A DNA stretch of 64,000 nucleotides from an uncultured Bacilli bacterium (GTDB lineage Bacteria; Bacillota_I; Bacilli_A; RF39; UBA660): positions 1-64,000 of the forward strand of contig CAJTWC010000001.1 in the NCBI GenBank assembly GCA_910580185.1. The letters are read 5' to 3'. Both the position numbers and the translations under genes were made by a program. Shown here piece by piece: positions 51,879 to 60,512 of the stretch. Numbering within the stretch: the stretch's first letter is position 1; every line of letters begins with the position of its first letter. Below the pieces are notes generated by a model. The model was not told the DNA's origin and did not search any database. It saw nothing but the letters and a program-made list of their open reading frames with translations.

Positions 51879-52988
51879 ATGAAAAAATTATTTACATCAG
51901 AAAGTGTAACAGAAGGACATCCTGATAAATTATGTGATTACATTTCAGATAGTATTTTGGATGCTTATTTAAAAGAAGACGAAAACTCTAGAGTTGGATG
52001 TGAATGTGTAGCTGGTAAAAACACTATATTCGTTACGGGAGAAATTACTTCTAAAGCTAATATTGATATCGAAAAAGTTGTCAGAAATGCCATAAAAGAA
52101 ATTGGGTATTTTGGAGAAAATGATATTGATTATAATACATGTAATATTATTATTAACCTATCTGCTCAATCAACTGATATTGCTTTGGGAACAAACGACG
52201 AAGTTGGCGGTGCTGGAGATCAGGGAATGATGTTTGGATATGCATGTGATGAAACAGAAGAATTAATGCCTCTTGGTATTTCTTTAGCGCATAAACTAAC
52301 CAAAAAACTTACAGAGTTAAGAAAACAAGGAATAATAGAAGGCATTGGTGCTGATGGTAAATCACAAGTAACGGTAGAATATGAAAATGATATTCCTAAA
52401 AGAATTGATACCGTAGTTATTTCAACACAGCACACAAAAGAAAAGGATTTAATAGTTTTAAAAGAAGAGATTATAGAAAATATCGTTAATAAAGTTATAC
52501 CTAAAAACTTATTAGACGATAATACAAGAATACTTGTTAACCCAACCGGTAGGTTTGTAATCGGTGGCCCTTTAGGAGATAGCGGTCTTACAGGTAGAAA
52601 AATAATAGTAGATACTTATGGAGGATATGCAAGACATGGTGGTGGTGCATTTTCTGGGAAAGATGCTACTAAAGTTGACAGATCGGCTTCTTACATAGCT
52701 AGACATATTGCTAAAAACGTTGTTGCTAATGGATATGCAAAAAAATGTGAAATACAATTATCATATGCTATTGGTGTTGCAAAACCCGTATCAATAAACG
52801 TTAATACTTTTGGTACAAATAAAATTGATGAAAATGAAATACTAGATAAAATAATTAATAAGTTTGATTTAACACCTAAAGGGATTATAGATTATTTAGA
52901 TTTAAGAAAACCAATTTATACTAAAACTACCAATTATGGGCACTTTGGAAAAGAAGAATTAAAATGGGAAAAAATTATTAAATTATAA
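51879..52988 (+). CDS. metK: S-adenosylmethionine synthetase
   Basis: A 369-residue enzyme making SAM from methionine and ATP. Motifs are [64 protein letters not shown], the P-loop-like [18 protein letters not shown] with KVDRSASY, and the end [14 protein letters not shown]. It is about 25-30 residues shorter than most MetK, mainly in inner loops. AGGAGG precedes the start. Control is by the SAM riboswitch in its leader. Confidence 0.97.
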   Translation: MKKLFTSESVTEGHPDKLCDYISDSILDAYLKEDENSRVGCECVAGKNTIFVTGEITSKANIDIEKVVRNAIKEIGYFGENDIDYNTCNIIINLSAQSTDIALGTNDEVGGAGDQGMMFGYACDETEELMPLGISLAHKLTKKLTELRKQGIIEGIGADGKSQVTVEYENDIPKRIDTVVISTQHTKEKDLIVLKEEIIENIVNKVIPKNLLDDNTRILVNPTGRFVIGGPLGDSGLTGRKIIVDTYGGYARHGGGAFSGKDATKVDRSASYIARHIAKNVVANGYAKKCEIQLSYAIGVAKPVSINVNTFGTNKIDENEILDKIINKFDLTPKGIIDYLDLRKPIYTKTTNYGHFGKEELKWEKIIKL

Positions 52989-52993
52989 TATAT

Positions 52994-53028
52994 AAAAAAT
53001 ATAGGTTGATATTAGGCCTATATTTTTT
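52994..53028. terminator. Bidirectional terminator between metK and the UDG-like gene
   Basis: A 12-bp stem AAAAAATATAGG/CCTATATTTTTT with an 11-base loop between convergent genes. Confidence 0.8.
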
Positions 53029-53668
53029 ATTTAATAAATTTTGAAACTTTTATACAAGCATCATCAAAATTATGAGTTCTTTGTAAATTATTTGGGTGGT
53101 ATGTATAAAATAACTTTTCATTTTCTGAATAAATAACCGGTTCAAAAAACGTAGGCCATTTTTCTATGTTCCATCCAAGTTCTCCCAGCAAGCTCATTAA
53201 TACTGAATAATACGGATTTTTTGGTCCTACTACCGCTATTACTTTTTCAATATCTAGAATATCTATTACGTTTAAAAGATAATCAACGGATAAGTCTTTT
53301 ATTTTATCAAAAAGAATAGGAGTTCCCTTTTTGTCTTTATTACTACATATAAATAAATTAGCCCAAGTAATATTACCTTCATTTCCAACATTATAAGTTT
53401 GTACTGCATTTCTTATAAATCTCCAAAAAGGTTTATTAGGCATTCTATTTTCTAAAAAGAAATAATCATAGTGCTTTTCTATTTTTCTTGCAGAAGAAAC
53501 ATCTTTATGACTTCCATACCAAGTATTAGTTTCTTGACCTAGATATAATATCTTTCCCTTTGGATTAGATGATAATAAAAGTGGATTTGAAAGTAAATAA
53601 TCTTTATCTATAAATTTAATTTGTTCTAAAACACTGTCATTTAATGTGTGTAATTTTAATTCATCCAT
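53027..53668 (-). CDS. Uracil-DNA-glycosylase-like fold protein (predicted)
   Basis: A 213-residue soluble protein with GGAG at the start. Two motifs resemble the UDG superfamily: ILYLGQETNTWYG near residue 42 (GQxxx active-site loop) and FYTYHPNNLQRTHNF near 190 (HPxx loop). Between them are WANLFICSNKDKKG and VIAVVGPKNPYYS, also in the order expected for a Rossmann-like UDG core. The catalytic Asp/Asn usual in GQDPY is not kept, so the activity is uncertain. The assignment is by pattern only. Confidence 0.5.
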   Translation of the reverse strand: MDELKLHTLNDSVLEQIKFIDKDYLLSNPLLLSSNPKGKILYLGQETNTWYGSHKDVSSARKIEKHYDYFFLENRMPNKPFWRFIRNAVQTYNVGNEGNITWANLFICSNKDKKGTPILFDKIKDLSVDYLLNVIDILDIEKVIAVVGPKNPYYSVLMSLLGELGWNIEKWPTFFEPVIYSENEKLFYTYHPNNLQRTHNFDDACIKVSKFIK

Positions 53669-53734
53669 AAAAATTCTCCAATCAATGTTAAATATTCTAT
53701 CACCTTTTCTTTTTAAGTCAACTTATATTAAAAA

Positions 53735-53754
53735 ACTAGCTACTAAAAGCTAGT
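53735..53754 (-). terminator. Terminator of the tRNA-Arg/tRNA-Pro unit
   Basis: ACTAGCT pairs with AGCTAGT around a 6-base loop, with TTTTTTAATAT following on the minus strand. Confidence 0.75.
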
Positions 53755-53766
53755 CAGATTTCTAAA

Positions 53767-53843
<77 letters not shown>

Positions 53844-53849
53844 TTTAAG

Positions 53850-53926
53850 TGGCGCTCACGATGAGAGTCGAACTCATGACCCCTACCTTCGGAGGGTAGT
53901 ACTCTATCCAGCTGAGCTACGTGAGC
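53850..53926 (-). tRNA. tRNA-Arg (CCG)
   Basis: A 77-base gene with encoded CCA. The anticodon loop CTCCGAA carries CCG, the acceptor is GCTCACG/CGTGAGC. It is followed by tRNA-Pro after 6 bases. Confidence 0.93.
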
Positions 53927-53929
53927 AAA

Positions 53930-53947
53930 AAAGCTTACTTGAGCTTT
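53930..53947 (-). terminator. Terminator of exoA
   Basis: AAAGCT pairs with AGCTTT around a 6-base loop with TTTTTT following on the minus strand, just before tRNA-Arg. Confidence 0.6.
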
Positions 53948-54693
53948 AAATCTATACCTATAGGACAATGGTCACTGCCAAAAACATCACTATATATAAT
54001 GGGATTAGATACTTTATCAATAATCTTTTCTGACACTATAAAATAATCAATTCTCCATCCAATGTTTCTGGCACGACACCCGCCTATATAGCTCCACCAG
54101 GAAAATGCATCATCTTTATCAGGATTAAAATGTCTATAAGTATCAATAAATCCGCTTTCTAAAAGTTTAGTAAATTTATCCCTTTCTTCATAAGTGAAGC
54201 CAGCATTACCAATATTAGCTTTAGCATTTTTAATATCCATTTCAGTATGTGCAACATTAAAATCACCACAAACTACTACTGGTTTTTTCTCTTCTAATTT
54301 TTTAAGATACTTTTTTAAATCCTCTTCCCAAGTCATCCTATAATCAAGTCTTGATAAATCTCTTTTTACGTTTGGAACATACTGATTTACTAAATAATAA
54401 TCTTCAAATTCTAAAGTTATTACCCTACCTTCATGATCATGTTCTTCGACGCCTAAACCATAAGTGACACTGATTGGTTCATATAATGTATAAATAAGGG
54501 TTCCAGAATATCCTTTTTTCTCTGCGGGATTAATATAACAATAATAGTCCTTAGGTTCAAAATCAATTTGATCTAATTCTGCCTTTACTTCTTGCAAACA
54601 ATAAACATCAGCATCACAAGCATAGAAAAAATCTTCAAATCCTTTTTTTAAGCAAGCCCGAAAACCTGCTACATTCCATGATACTAATTTCAT
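53935..54693 (-). CDS. exoA: Exodeoxyribonuclease III / AP endonuclease
   Basis: A 252-residue Mg-dependent AP endonuclease of the ExoIII family for base excision repair. Motifs are KLVSWNVAGFRACLKKG, VYCLQEVKAELDQ (metal Glu), YSGTLIYTLY, VNQYVPNVKRDLSRLDYR, CGDFNVAHTEMDI, GFTYEERDKF, WRIDYFIVS and SDHCPIGIDL. All catalytic residues are conserved. AAGAGGTG precedes the ATG. The gene is followed by a terminator and tRNA-Arg. Confidence 0.97.
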   Translation of the reverse strand: MKLVSWNVAGFRACLKKGFEDFFYACDADVYCLQEVKAELDQIDFEPKDYYCYINPAEKKGYSGTLIYTLYEPISVTYGLGVEEHDHEGRVITLEFEDYYLVNQYVPNVKRDLSRLDYRMTWEEDLKKYLKKLEEKKPVVVCGDFNVAHTEMDIKNAKANIGNAGFTYEERDKFTKLLESGFIDTYRHFNPDKDDAFSWWSYIGGCRARNIGWRIDYFIVSEKIIDKVSNPIIYSDVFGSDHCPIGIDLKLK

Positions 54694-54824
54694 ATTAACA
54701 CCTCTTGCTTTATTATATCATGTCTTTAATCAAATTTTTTTGTTTTTTTTATTTTGTATTTCAATTTGTGATGATATTCGACAATTAAATCTAGTATCAT
54801 AACAAAACAAAAAAAGGAGAAAAA

Positions 54825-55601
54825 ATGACAGAAAAAAAAATAGATGCAACAATTAAAGAGCTAAAAGAAAAATTTGAAAAGATTAAAAAGATGGGATACA
54901 TAGAAAGCACTTCTAAAGGAAGAGGAAATATCGGTCTAACTTTTGAAAAATTATTAGGTAAAGAAAATGATAATTTTCAAGTTTCAGACTATAATGGTGT
55001 AGAAATAAAAGCAAAGCATGGTTTTAGTAAAACTTATATCACTTTATTTTCCTTAGTACCTAGCGGTAGCGGTTTTTTTGAAACTAAAAGATTACGTGAT
55101 AAATTTGGATATAAAGATATAGATTTCCCTAATGTTAAAGTATTAAATAAATCTGCATGGGCAAAATATAAAAATGAGTTAAAAAATGGGTATAAAATTT
55201 CACAAGAAGTAGATTATGAAAATAAAAAAATATATTTATGTGTTTATGATAAGAATAATAATTTAATTGACAAAGATACATTTTGGTATTTTTCAGATGT
55301 TAAAGAAACTCTATTTAGAAAAATGAATGTTTTAGCATTAATAAAGGCTTGGCCAAAAAGAACCAACGAAAAAATTTATTACAGATATTATGATATAGAA
55401 TTTTATAAGTTAAAGGACTTTAATACTTTCTTAAATCTAATAAATAGAGGTCAAATAAGGATTGATATACAACTTGGTGTTTTTAAAAGCGGTCCTAAAA
55501 TAGGACAAGAGCATGATCATGGAATAACTTTTGGTATTAAAGAATGTGATTTGTTAAAACTATATGATAAATACGATATAAAAGATAAAAAGTACGTTTA
55601 A
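54825..55601 (+). CDS. MvaI/BcnI-type restriction endonuclease, solitary
   Basis: A 258-residue protein with the MutH-like fold signature of MvaI/BcnI enzymes: GRGNIGLTFEKLLGKENDNF, then SDYNGVEIKAKHG giving the D...ExK catalytic site near residues 53-60. It has PSGSGFFETKRLRDKFG and a late EHDHGITFGI segment. MvaI and BcnI cut CCNGG-type sites as monomers. No DNA methyltransferase lies within the window next to it, so protection of the host DNA is unexplained. AAAAAGGAG precedes the start. It may be accessory DNA next to the prophage or a repair nuclease. Confidence 0.75.
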   Translation: MTEKKIDATIKELKEKFEKIKKMGYIESTSKGRGNIGLTFEKLLGKENDNFQVSDYNGVEIKAKHGFSKTYITLFSLVPSGSGFFETKRLRDKFGYKDIDFPNVKVLNKSAWAKYKNELKNGYKISQEVDYENKKIYLCVYDKNNNLIDKDTFWYFSDVKETLFRKMNVLALIKAWPKRTNEKIYYRYYDIEFYKLKDFNTFLNLINRGQIRIDIQLGVFKSGPKIGQEHDHGITFGIKECDLLKLYDKYDIKDKKYV

Positions 55602-55616
55602 TTAAATGTACTTTTT
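55587..55616 (+). terminator. Terminator of the MvaI/BcnI-type gene
   Basis: AAAAAGTAC pairs with GTACTTTTT around a T/A-rich inner stem, making a near-perfect hairpin over the gene end. Confidence 0.8.
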
Positions 55617-55651
55617 ATTATCACGTGAGGTTGCAAAGTTTTCCACAAAAA

Positions 55652-55675
55652 AACTACTCAAATCAATGAATAGTT
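55652..55675 (-). terminator. Terminator next to the displaced tRNA-Pro 3' end
   Basis: AACTACTCA pairs with TGAATAGTT (one G-T pair), with TTTTTTTGTGG following on the minus strand. It lies 7 bases past the tRNA-derived sequence, as a native tRNA terminator would. Confidence 0.65.
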
Positions 55676-55682
55676 ACTTTCT

Positions 55683-55701
55683 AATGGTCGGAAAGACAGG
55701 A
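55683..55701 (-). other. Candidate prophage attachment site (tRNA-Pro 3' end copy)
   Basis: The 19 bases are identical to 53765-53783, the CCA end and last 17 bases of the tRNA-Pro(CGG) gene, then the match ends. It is 138 bases outside the leftmost prophage gene and next to its own terminator. The core would be TCCTGTCTTTCCGACCATT in tRNA sense. Confidence 0.7.
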
Positions 55702-55809
55702 AAAGCAATTTAGTAGGAATAACGTTGAAAAATAAGGAAATAATGGGCATACAATACCACTAAAATATAGGGTCTGTTGGTTTAGATTTGGTTTCAAATT
55801 TATAAAAAA

Positions 55810-55837
55810 AGACAAGGGCTATACTAACACCTTATCT
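55810..55837 (-). terminator. Terminator of the 48-residue prophage gene
   Basis: AGACAAGG pairs with CCTTATCT (one G-T pair) around a 12-base loop with TTTTTTT following on the minus strand. Confidence 0.65.
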
Positions 55838-55839
55838 AA

Positions 55840-55986
55840 TTAAATTATATATAAATAATGCTCGTTAATTAAATACTCTATTCTATCTTCATAAACAATA
55901 TAAGATATTCTTCTTATGTCTCCCTTATAATTAGGAAAATATTTATCAGTAAATTCCTCTACTTCTATTCTATTCATATGTTTCAT
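55840..55986 (-). CDS. Small hypothetical prophage protein, 48 residues
   Basis: The start MKHMNRIEVEEFTDKYF is selected because AAAGGGAGG precedes it, 8 bases off. The frame runs up to 56022 without a site. The peptide is acidic at its start and ends in aromatic residues (EYLINEHYLYII). It has no recognised family. It lies between the endolysin and the attachment site, where phages may carry lysogenic conversion genes. Confidence 0.5.
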   Translation of the reverse strand: MKHMNRIEVEEFTDKYFPNYKGDIRRISYIVYEDRIEYLINEHYLYII

Positions 55987-56082
55987 TTCAAAACCTCCCT
56001 TTCGAGTTGTATATACTATCACTTCGTTATGTCGTAATTTGCAACTTTTGCTGGTTTTTGCTACTTTTTTGCCAATAAAAAG

Positions 56083-56101
56083 GGACTAGTTAACCTAGTC
56101 C
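56083..56101 (-). terminator. Second terminator behind the endolysin
   Basis: GGACTAG pairs with CTAGTCC around 5 bases, with CCTTTTTATT on the minus strand. A small inverted repeat TGCTC/GAGCA lies at 56118-56132. Confidence 0.65.
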
Positions 56102-56163
56102 AGACAAAAATCGAAAATGCTCGTAATGAGCAATTTAATTATAACATGATTGCATAAAAAAAG

Positions 56164-56185
56164 AACCTGGAAATTAATCCAGGTT
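56164..56185 (-). terminator. Terminator of the endolysin gene
   Basis: AACCTGG pairs with CCAGGTT around 8 bases, with CTTTTTTTATG following on the minus strand. Confidence 0.8.
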
Positions 56186-56189
56186 TTTA

Positions 56190-57137
56190 TTATTTTATTC
56201 TTATCTTTTGACCAGCATAGATTTTATTAATATCTTTTATTGATGAATTTAATGAAGCTATTTTATTAGCAGTCGTTCCATATCTTGATGCAATTTTACT
56301 TAAAATCTCGCCTTTTTTTACTATATGATATATAGCAGACGTAGTCGCTTTATTAACTTTTAACTTTTGATTAACAATTGATTGCACTGCATTATAATCA
56401 TAACCAGCACTTTCTAATCTTTGTTTTCTAGTAGGATTGGTATCAGTTGTCCCCCATTTAACATTATCTTTATCATTTATTATTTCATTTGCTATTTCTT
56501 CATTAGTTTTTTTTACAGGCTCAGGCTGCGTTGATATATTATCACCAGATTTAGAAGCATATTTATCCCAAGCAATATTATCTCCATAGAAATAATCTAA
56601 ATCAAGATTACCACTATAACCTTGCAATGATCCTTTTGATGTATATTGCCACATACAATAAAACTTCCAATGTTTAAGATTTGGTGCCTTAGAACTATAT
56701 TTAGCTACCCAAATACCATAATCAGCATTTGCAACACTAGACCAGTCTTTAGAATTTGCCGGACTTTCTGAAATATACAAAATTGGTTTAATACCAGTTT
56801 TTTCGTAAACTCTATCCATCCATTCTTTTGCCCAACTTATAGGATAGTTTAAAGCTTTAGCTTCCCAATCTAAAACCAATATAGCCTCATTATGGTACCC
56901 CTTTGTTTCTTTTAAAAACCAATCAGCCTCTGCTATTGCAGTATTTCCTAAATCAGGTCTAGCAAAATGATATATACCTAATTTTTTACCTAATTTTTTG
57001 GCTTGTTGATAAAATTTATCACAACATTCATCTGTATAACCATTTCCTTCTGTTGCTTTGCAAATAACAAAGTCTGTTTCTATTTTTGATAAATCAATAT
57101 TTCTTTGATGATGACTAATATCTATTCCTTTTAACAT
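56190..57137 (-). CDS. Phage endolysin: GH25 lysozyme, CW_7 and LysM domains
   Basis: A 315-residue muramidase to break peptidoglycan at the end of infection. GH25 domain at 1-190: GIDISHHQRNIDLSKI, CKATEGNGY, GIYHFARPDL, LVLDWEAKALN (catalytic DxE) and NLDLDYFYGD. CW_7 (Cpl-7-like wall binding) at about 210-255: EEIANEIINDKDNVKWG and RLESAGYDYNAVQSIVNQKL. LysM at about 268-315: YHIVKKGEILSKIASRYG and AGQKIRIK. No signal peptide, so holins must release it. Two wall-binding modules on one lysin is less common. Confidence 0.93.
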   Translation of the reverse strand: MLKGIDISHHQRNIDLSKIETDFVICKATEGNGYTDECCDKFYQQAKKLGKKLGIYHFARPDLGNTAIAEADWFLKETKGYHNEAILVLDWEAKALNYPISWAKEWMDRVYEKTGIKPILYISESPANSKDWSSVANADYGIWVAKYSSKAPNLKHWKFYCMWQYTSKGSLQGYSGNLDLDYFYGDNIAWDKYASKSGDNISTQPEPVKKTNEEIANEIINDKDNVKWGTTDTNPTRKQRLESAGYDYNAVQSIVNQKLKVNKATTSAIYHIVKKGEILSKIASRYGTTANKIASLNSSIKDINKIYAGQKIRIK

Positions 57138-57140
57138 ATC

Positions 57141-57395
57141 CTATTCACTTCCTTTTCTTGTTTTAGTTAAGTCTGCTATGCCACCAGCCCCCATTGAAGC
57201 CACTAAGCATAAAACAAATGATTGTAACATATCAGGCTCTATTTTAGTAAAATAACAAATTAAGCTTGCTATTACCCCTATAATTACATTCTGTATAGGA
57301 ATATATTTATTTGGTACTTTTTCTATAAAAAGTTTTGTTATAGCTCCTAAAATATAAGTTACAATTCCTATTATTATTACATAAGTTATTTCCAT
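57141..57395 (-). CDS. Phage holin
   Basis: An 84-residue protein with two or three membrane helices and a charged end (ADLTKTRKGSE). The pattern GAITKLFIEKVPNKYIPIQNVIIGVIASLICY is typical of a Firmicutes phage holin family (Phage_holin_5-type). It has an AGAAGG site and lies between the XhlA-like gene and the lysin, starting 1 base past the former's... stop region, so all three are translated together. Confidence 0.85.
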   Translation of the reverse strand: MEITYVIIIGIVTYILGAITKLFIEKVPNKYIPIQNVIIGVIASLICYFTKIEPDMLQSFVLCLVASMGAGGIADLTKTRKGSE

Positions 57396-57396
57396 A

Positions 57397-57663
57397 TTAT
57401 TTACCTTCTTTCTCTAAATCTTTAATTCGATGATTTATTACTTTTATTTGTTCTTCTACAACTGGCATACGCCTAGCAAAATTATTATGTTCTCTAACTT
57501 CACGTGTAAGTTCTTCTATCTTAGTATCAGTTACAGCTTGGTTTCTTTCTACCTCTGCTTTAATATCTGTTACTACTTTTTTATTTGAACTTAAGTTAGT
57601 TATAACAACTCCTATTAGTGCTAATCCACCAGTTATCAATGATCCTATTATTCCTTCACTCAT
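57397..57663 (-). CDS. XhlA-like phage lysis accessory protein
   Basis: An 88-residue protein with one N-terminal membrane helix (about 5-23, IIGSLITGGLALIGVVITN) and a long coiled coil: EVERNQAVTDTKIEELTREVREHNNFARRMPVVEEQIKVI. This coil is a hallmark of small proteins placed before the holin in Firmicutes phages and resembles XhlA. AAGGAAGG precedes the start. It probably works with the holin in membrane lysis. Confidence 0.8.
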   Translation of the reverse strand: MSEGIIGSLITGGLALIGVVITNLSSNKKVVTDIKAEVERNQAVTDTKIEELTREVREHNNFARRMPVVEEQIKVINHRIKDLEKEGK

Positions 57664-57701
57664 CTTTTACCTTCCTTTATATATATTTTATGACCTAAAA
57701 A

Positions 57702-57727
57702 AAGGACTTCATTTTCTTTAAGTCCTT
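57702..57727 (-). terminator. Terminator between the tail and lysis modules
   Basis: AAGGACTT pairs with AAGTCCTT around 10 bases, with TTTTTTT following on the minus strand. Confidence 0.8.
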
Positions 57728-57784
57728 CTTTTACATATATTATTTTATATTTTCTTCCCCAAAACTTTTTCCATAAATTCACTT

Positions 57785-59449
57785 TTACCTTACCCATACA
57801 ATTTTAGTTTTTGAACTAGCTTGATTGCCAGCTTTGTCAGTGTACGTATATACTACATTATATCTACCTGTAGAATTGGTATCTACTTCGGTAACTCTTT
57901 GTATAAACGAACCATCTAAAGTATATTTATTTACATATGATGGTTGAATTTCTAATGTAGCATCTATATTGTCCGTAACTTCTGCTCCTAACTCATTATA
58001 AGTACTTCCTTGACTTAATTCTACAGTTGCATCACCATTAATATTTATAACAGGTTTTGTTCTATCATATATTATTGACCGTGAATTACTTGTTTTAGTT
58101 TGATTTAAAATCAATTCGTCTGTTATTTCATTGCCATTTTTATCTACTACATCTGATAATCTTATATTTAACGTTCCCTCGGTTAACTCGCTTTCGTTTT
58201 CAGAAATAGTGAATTTACTTTCATATATGTACCCATTTTCATTACTTGTTTTTAAAGCTAATTTTATATTGATATTGCCAATAGTTAAAGTTGGCTCTCT
58301 TAATAATCCTTTATTTAATTGAATTCTAAATGTAGCACTATCTCCATTTTTCATATAGTAATAATATATGTTGTTGATTTTCGTTGGAGTTTTATCTGTT
58401 CCACTAAAATCAAGTGTTGAATACACAACCTTTAACGGAATTATCTCAGATATTTTGGCTAAAGTAAATGAAATTTGACTTATATGTCCAACCCTATCTG
58501 TTGCTTTAACAGTATATAATCCTTCTTCATTAAATGAGTTTTCATATTTTAAAATTATAGCTGAATTATAATTATCATTAAATTTCTCATTTACTACTTC
58601 TTGAGAATCTTTAGTGATTACTACAGTTTTTAAACTACCGTCTGATACTTTTAAATCAACCTTACTATATGTCCCATTATTTTCTAAAGCTACATCTTGC
58701 TCGTTTTGAATAGCTATTCCAATTATTTTTGGCGAAACATTATCTATGAAATAATTTCTAGTTGGCGATGTATTATTTGCTTTATCGTAAGCAGTTATAT
58801 CAAATCTTAAATTATCTGCATTTTCATATGATAATTCATATTCTTTCTCATAAATTGTATCTGTTTGAGAAGATACAGTATTCTTAATAGTCATATAATT
58901 AAAATTATCATCAGTCACTTTTATTAATTTACTTTCTGAAATAGAGCCGTTACCAAAATTCAACGTAGGAGCCACTTTATCGACTATAACTCTGCTTTGG
59001 GATGAAAGTGTGATATCAGCGTTAGTTAATGTTCTTCCAACATTTCCTGCTTCATCTGCATATCCATAAATTTCAAAGTTAACTAGACCATCTTCCAGTT
59101 CGCTTGCATGAATAGCTTTATAATACATATATCCAGTTCCACTTGGAGCTTCACTAGATAATTCCCACTCTTTAGTCCCTATCTTTGCTTTTGGTTTAAT
59201 AAATAGTTTTTCTCCAAAATTAACATATATAGTTACGTTGTGTGTCGAATTTGCATAATAAGTATTATCTGCAGCATTACGAATTCCACCCATTATTCTT
59301 AAAGCAGTATAAACAGGTGGGGTAGTATCTGAAGGAATGCTTTCTTGTTTTTTCCAATATAATTCGTTATTTAACATAATTTTATTGAACTCAATATTAG
59401 ATTGAATAATTTTATTATATACTAATCCATTTTTCTCTATTTTATCCAT
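57785..59449 (-). CDS. Phage tail appendage protein with Ig-like domains
   Basis: A 554-residue protein, all-beta by look. The first 60 residues (NKIMLNNELYWKK) read as a phage attachment region. Several Ig-like repeats follow with YDKANNTSPTRNYFIDNVSP, VKATDRVGHISQISF and TNADITLSSQSR. The last 85 residues are a DUF5011-type domain (DRTKPVININGDATVELSQG and YTYTDKAGNQASSK). Such proteins form the baseplate or receptor-binding fibres in siphoviruses. AAAGGA precedes the start. Whether it is the receptor-binding protein itself is open. Confidence 0.75.
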   Translation of the reverse strand: MDKIEKNGLVYNKIIQSNIEFNKIMLNNELYWKKQESIPSDTTPPVYTALRIMGGIRNAADNTYYANSTHNVTIYVNFGEKLFIKPKAKIGTKEWELSSEAPSGTGYMYYKAIHASELEDGLVNFEIYGYADEAGNVGRTLTNADITLSSQSRVIVDKVAPTLNFGNGSISESKLIKVTDDNFNYMTIKNTVSSQTDTIYEKEYELSYENADNLRFDITAYDKANNTSPTRNYFIDNVSPKIIGIAIQNEQDVALENNGTYSKVDLKVSDGSLKTVVITKDSQEVVNEKFNDNYNSAIILKYENSFNEEGLYTVKATDRVGHISQISFTLAKISEIIPLKVVYSTLDFSGTDKTPTKINNIYYYYMKNGDSATFRIQLNKGLLREPTLTIGNINIKLALKTSNENGYIYESKFTISENESELTEGTLNIRLSDVVDKNGNEITDELILNQTKTSNSRSIIYDRTKPVININGDATVELSQGSTYNELGAEVTDNIDATLEIQPSYVNKYTLDGSFIQRVTEVDTNSTGRYNVVYTYTDKAGNQASSKTKIVWVR

Positions 59450-59452
59450 ATA

Positions 59453-60169
59453 TTATTCATTTCCTTTAATTATGTATGTTGTTTGAGGATTTTTAGTATC
59501 AATATTATCATATTCTTCTTGAGTTCCTATCCATAGAGAATCAGTAGTCGCATTAACTTGGGAAATAAATATATTTTTTAATGTTGATAATAACGTTTCA
59601 TAATTTAAAGATAATTTACCATTTTCAACTTTCAAATAACTACTATCAATCGATGTTATTAATCCATCTTCACCAGCTAATCCTTGCTCACCTTTTGGCC
59701 CTTGAGAGCCTGTATCGCCTTTTGGCCCCTTTATATTGACCGCCACAGGATTCGTAAGACCCTTATCGTTAGACCAAGTCAGTAATCCTGCAAGAGAAAC
59801 AGCTGGTGTAAATGTTGCCCCATTTTCTCCCGATGTTCCTTGAGGTCCAGTTTCACCCTTTGGTCCAATACTTCCATCTTTACCATTTTCTCCTTTTGGT
59901 CCAGTATCTCCTTTATCTCCTTTATCACCTTTTAATCCTTGCGGACCAATTGCTCCATCCTTCCCAGTTGCTCCGATTGGACCTTGTGGACCTATATCAC
60001 CTTTAGGACCCTTTAAACTAAGTAGCCATTCTTTTTCAGTCCCAATAAAGCCATTATCTAAAGCTATTTGATAAGCTGATGCACCAGGTGGACCTTTAAA
60101 ATCAATATTCTCATTTTCAATATCAACACTCGCGGGTGATGATATTTCTACTAATATTTCTTGTTTCAT
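59453..60169 (-). CDS. Collagen-like phage tail fibre
   Basis: A 238-residue protein. Residues 20-55 resemble the phage fibre head, with AYQIALDNGFIGTEKEWLLSLKG. From about 54 to 165 it is nearly pure Gly-X-Y triplets (GPKGDIGPQGPIGATGKDG), interrupted at about 116-142 by FTPAVSLAGLLTWSNDKG, a beta element usual in phage collagen-like fibres, then the repeats resume. The last 60 residues are a small globular end (YLKVENGKLSLNYETLLSTLKN and IGTQEEYDNI). A triple-helical tail fibre is expected. GGAG precedes the start. Confidence 0.88.
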   Translation of the reverse strand: MKQEILVEISSPASVDIENENIDFKGPPGASAYQIALDNGFIGTEKEWLLSLKGPKGDIGPQGPIGATGKDGAIGPQGLKGDKGDKGDTGPKGENGKDGSIGPKGETGPQGTSGENGATFTPAVSLAGLLTWSNDKGLTNPVAVNIKGPKGDTGSQGPKGEQGLAGEDGLITSIDSSYLKVENGKLSLNYETLLSTLKNIFISQVNATTDSLWIGTQEEYDNIDTKNPQTTYIIKGNE

Positions 60170-60170
60170 T

Positions 60171-60506
60171 TTAAACTCCTTTTTCTACTTTAAATTTAGC
60201 CTTGTTTAGTATTGTATTTATGAATTTATCATTTCTATATTGTTTTATTCCATATACATATTCACCAAAACTTATTTTTTCTGATTCTTCTTTAGAAAAA
60301 GATAAAATAAAAACAAATCCATCATCTTCATTTGAAAGATTTGTAAATTCTTTTTCATAAATAATATCATCAGAATATTCATTTTCTTTAATAGTAAATT
60401 TAAATGTATCCGTTGTTAAAACATCTTTACCGGTTATTTTAAATGGTAATCCTAATCCATAATCACCTTCATTCATAATTATTGTTTTACCACTAGCTTT
60501 TAACAC
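60171..60506 (-). CDS. Hypothetical phage tail protein, 111 residues (BppU-N-like)
   Basis: Starts with GTG at 60506, with AAGGAAG about 10 bases upstream. The product (LKASGKTIIMNEGDYGLGL, then FKITGKDVLTTDTFKFTIKE) resembles the small N-terminal domain of phage baseplate upper proteins, which describes a beta sandwich of about 100 residues. Here it is a separate gene. It is followed after 1 base by the collagen-like fibre, so it may be the module that attaches this fibre to the baseplate. That is an inference. Confidence 0.6.
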   Translation of the reverse strand: MLKASGKTIIMNEGDYGLGLPFKITGKDVLTTDTFKFTIKENEYSDDIIYEKEFTNLSNEDDGFVFILSFSKEESEKISFGEYVYGIKQYRNDKFINTILNKAKFKVEKGV

Positions 60507-60512
60507 TGCCCA

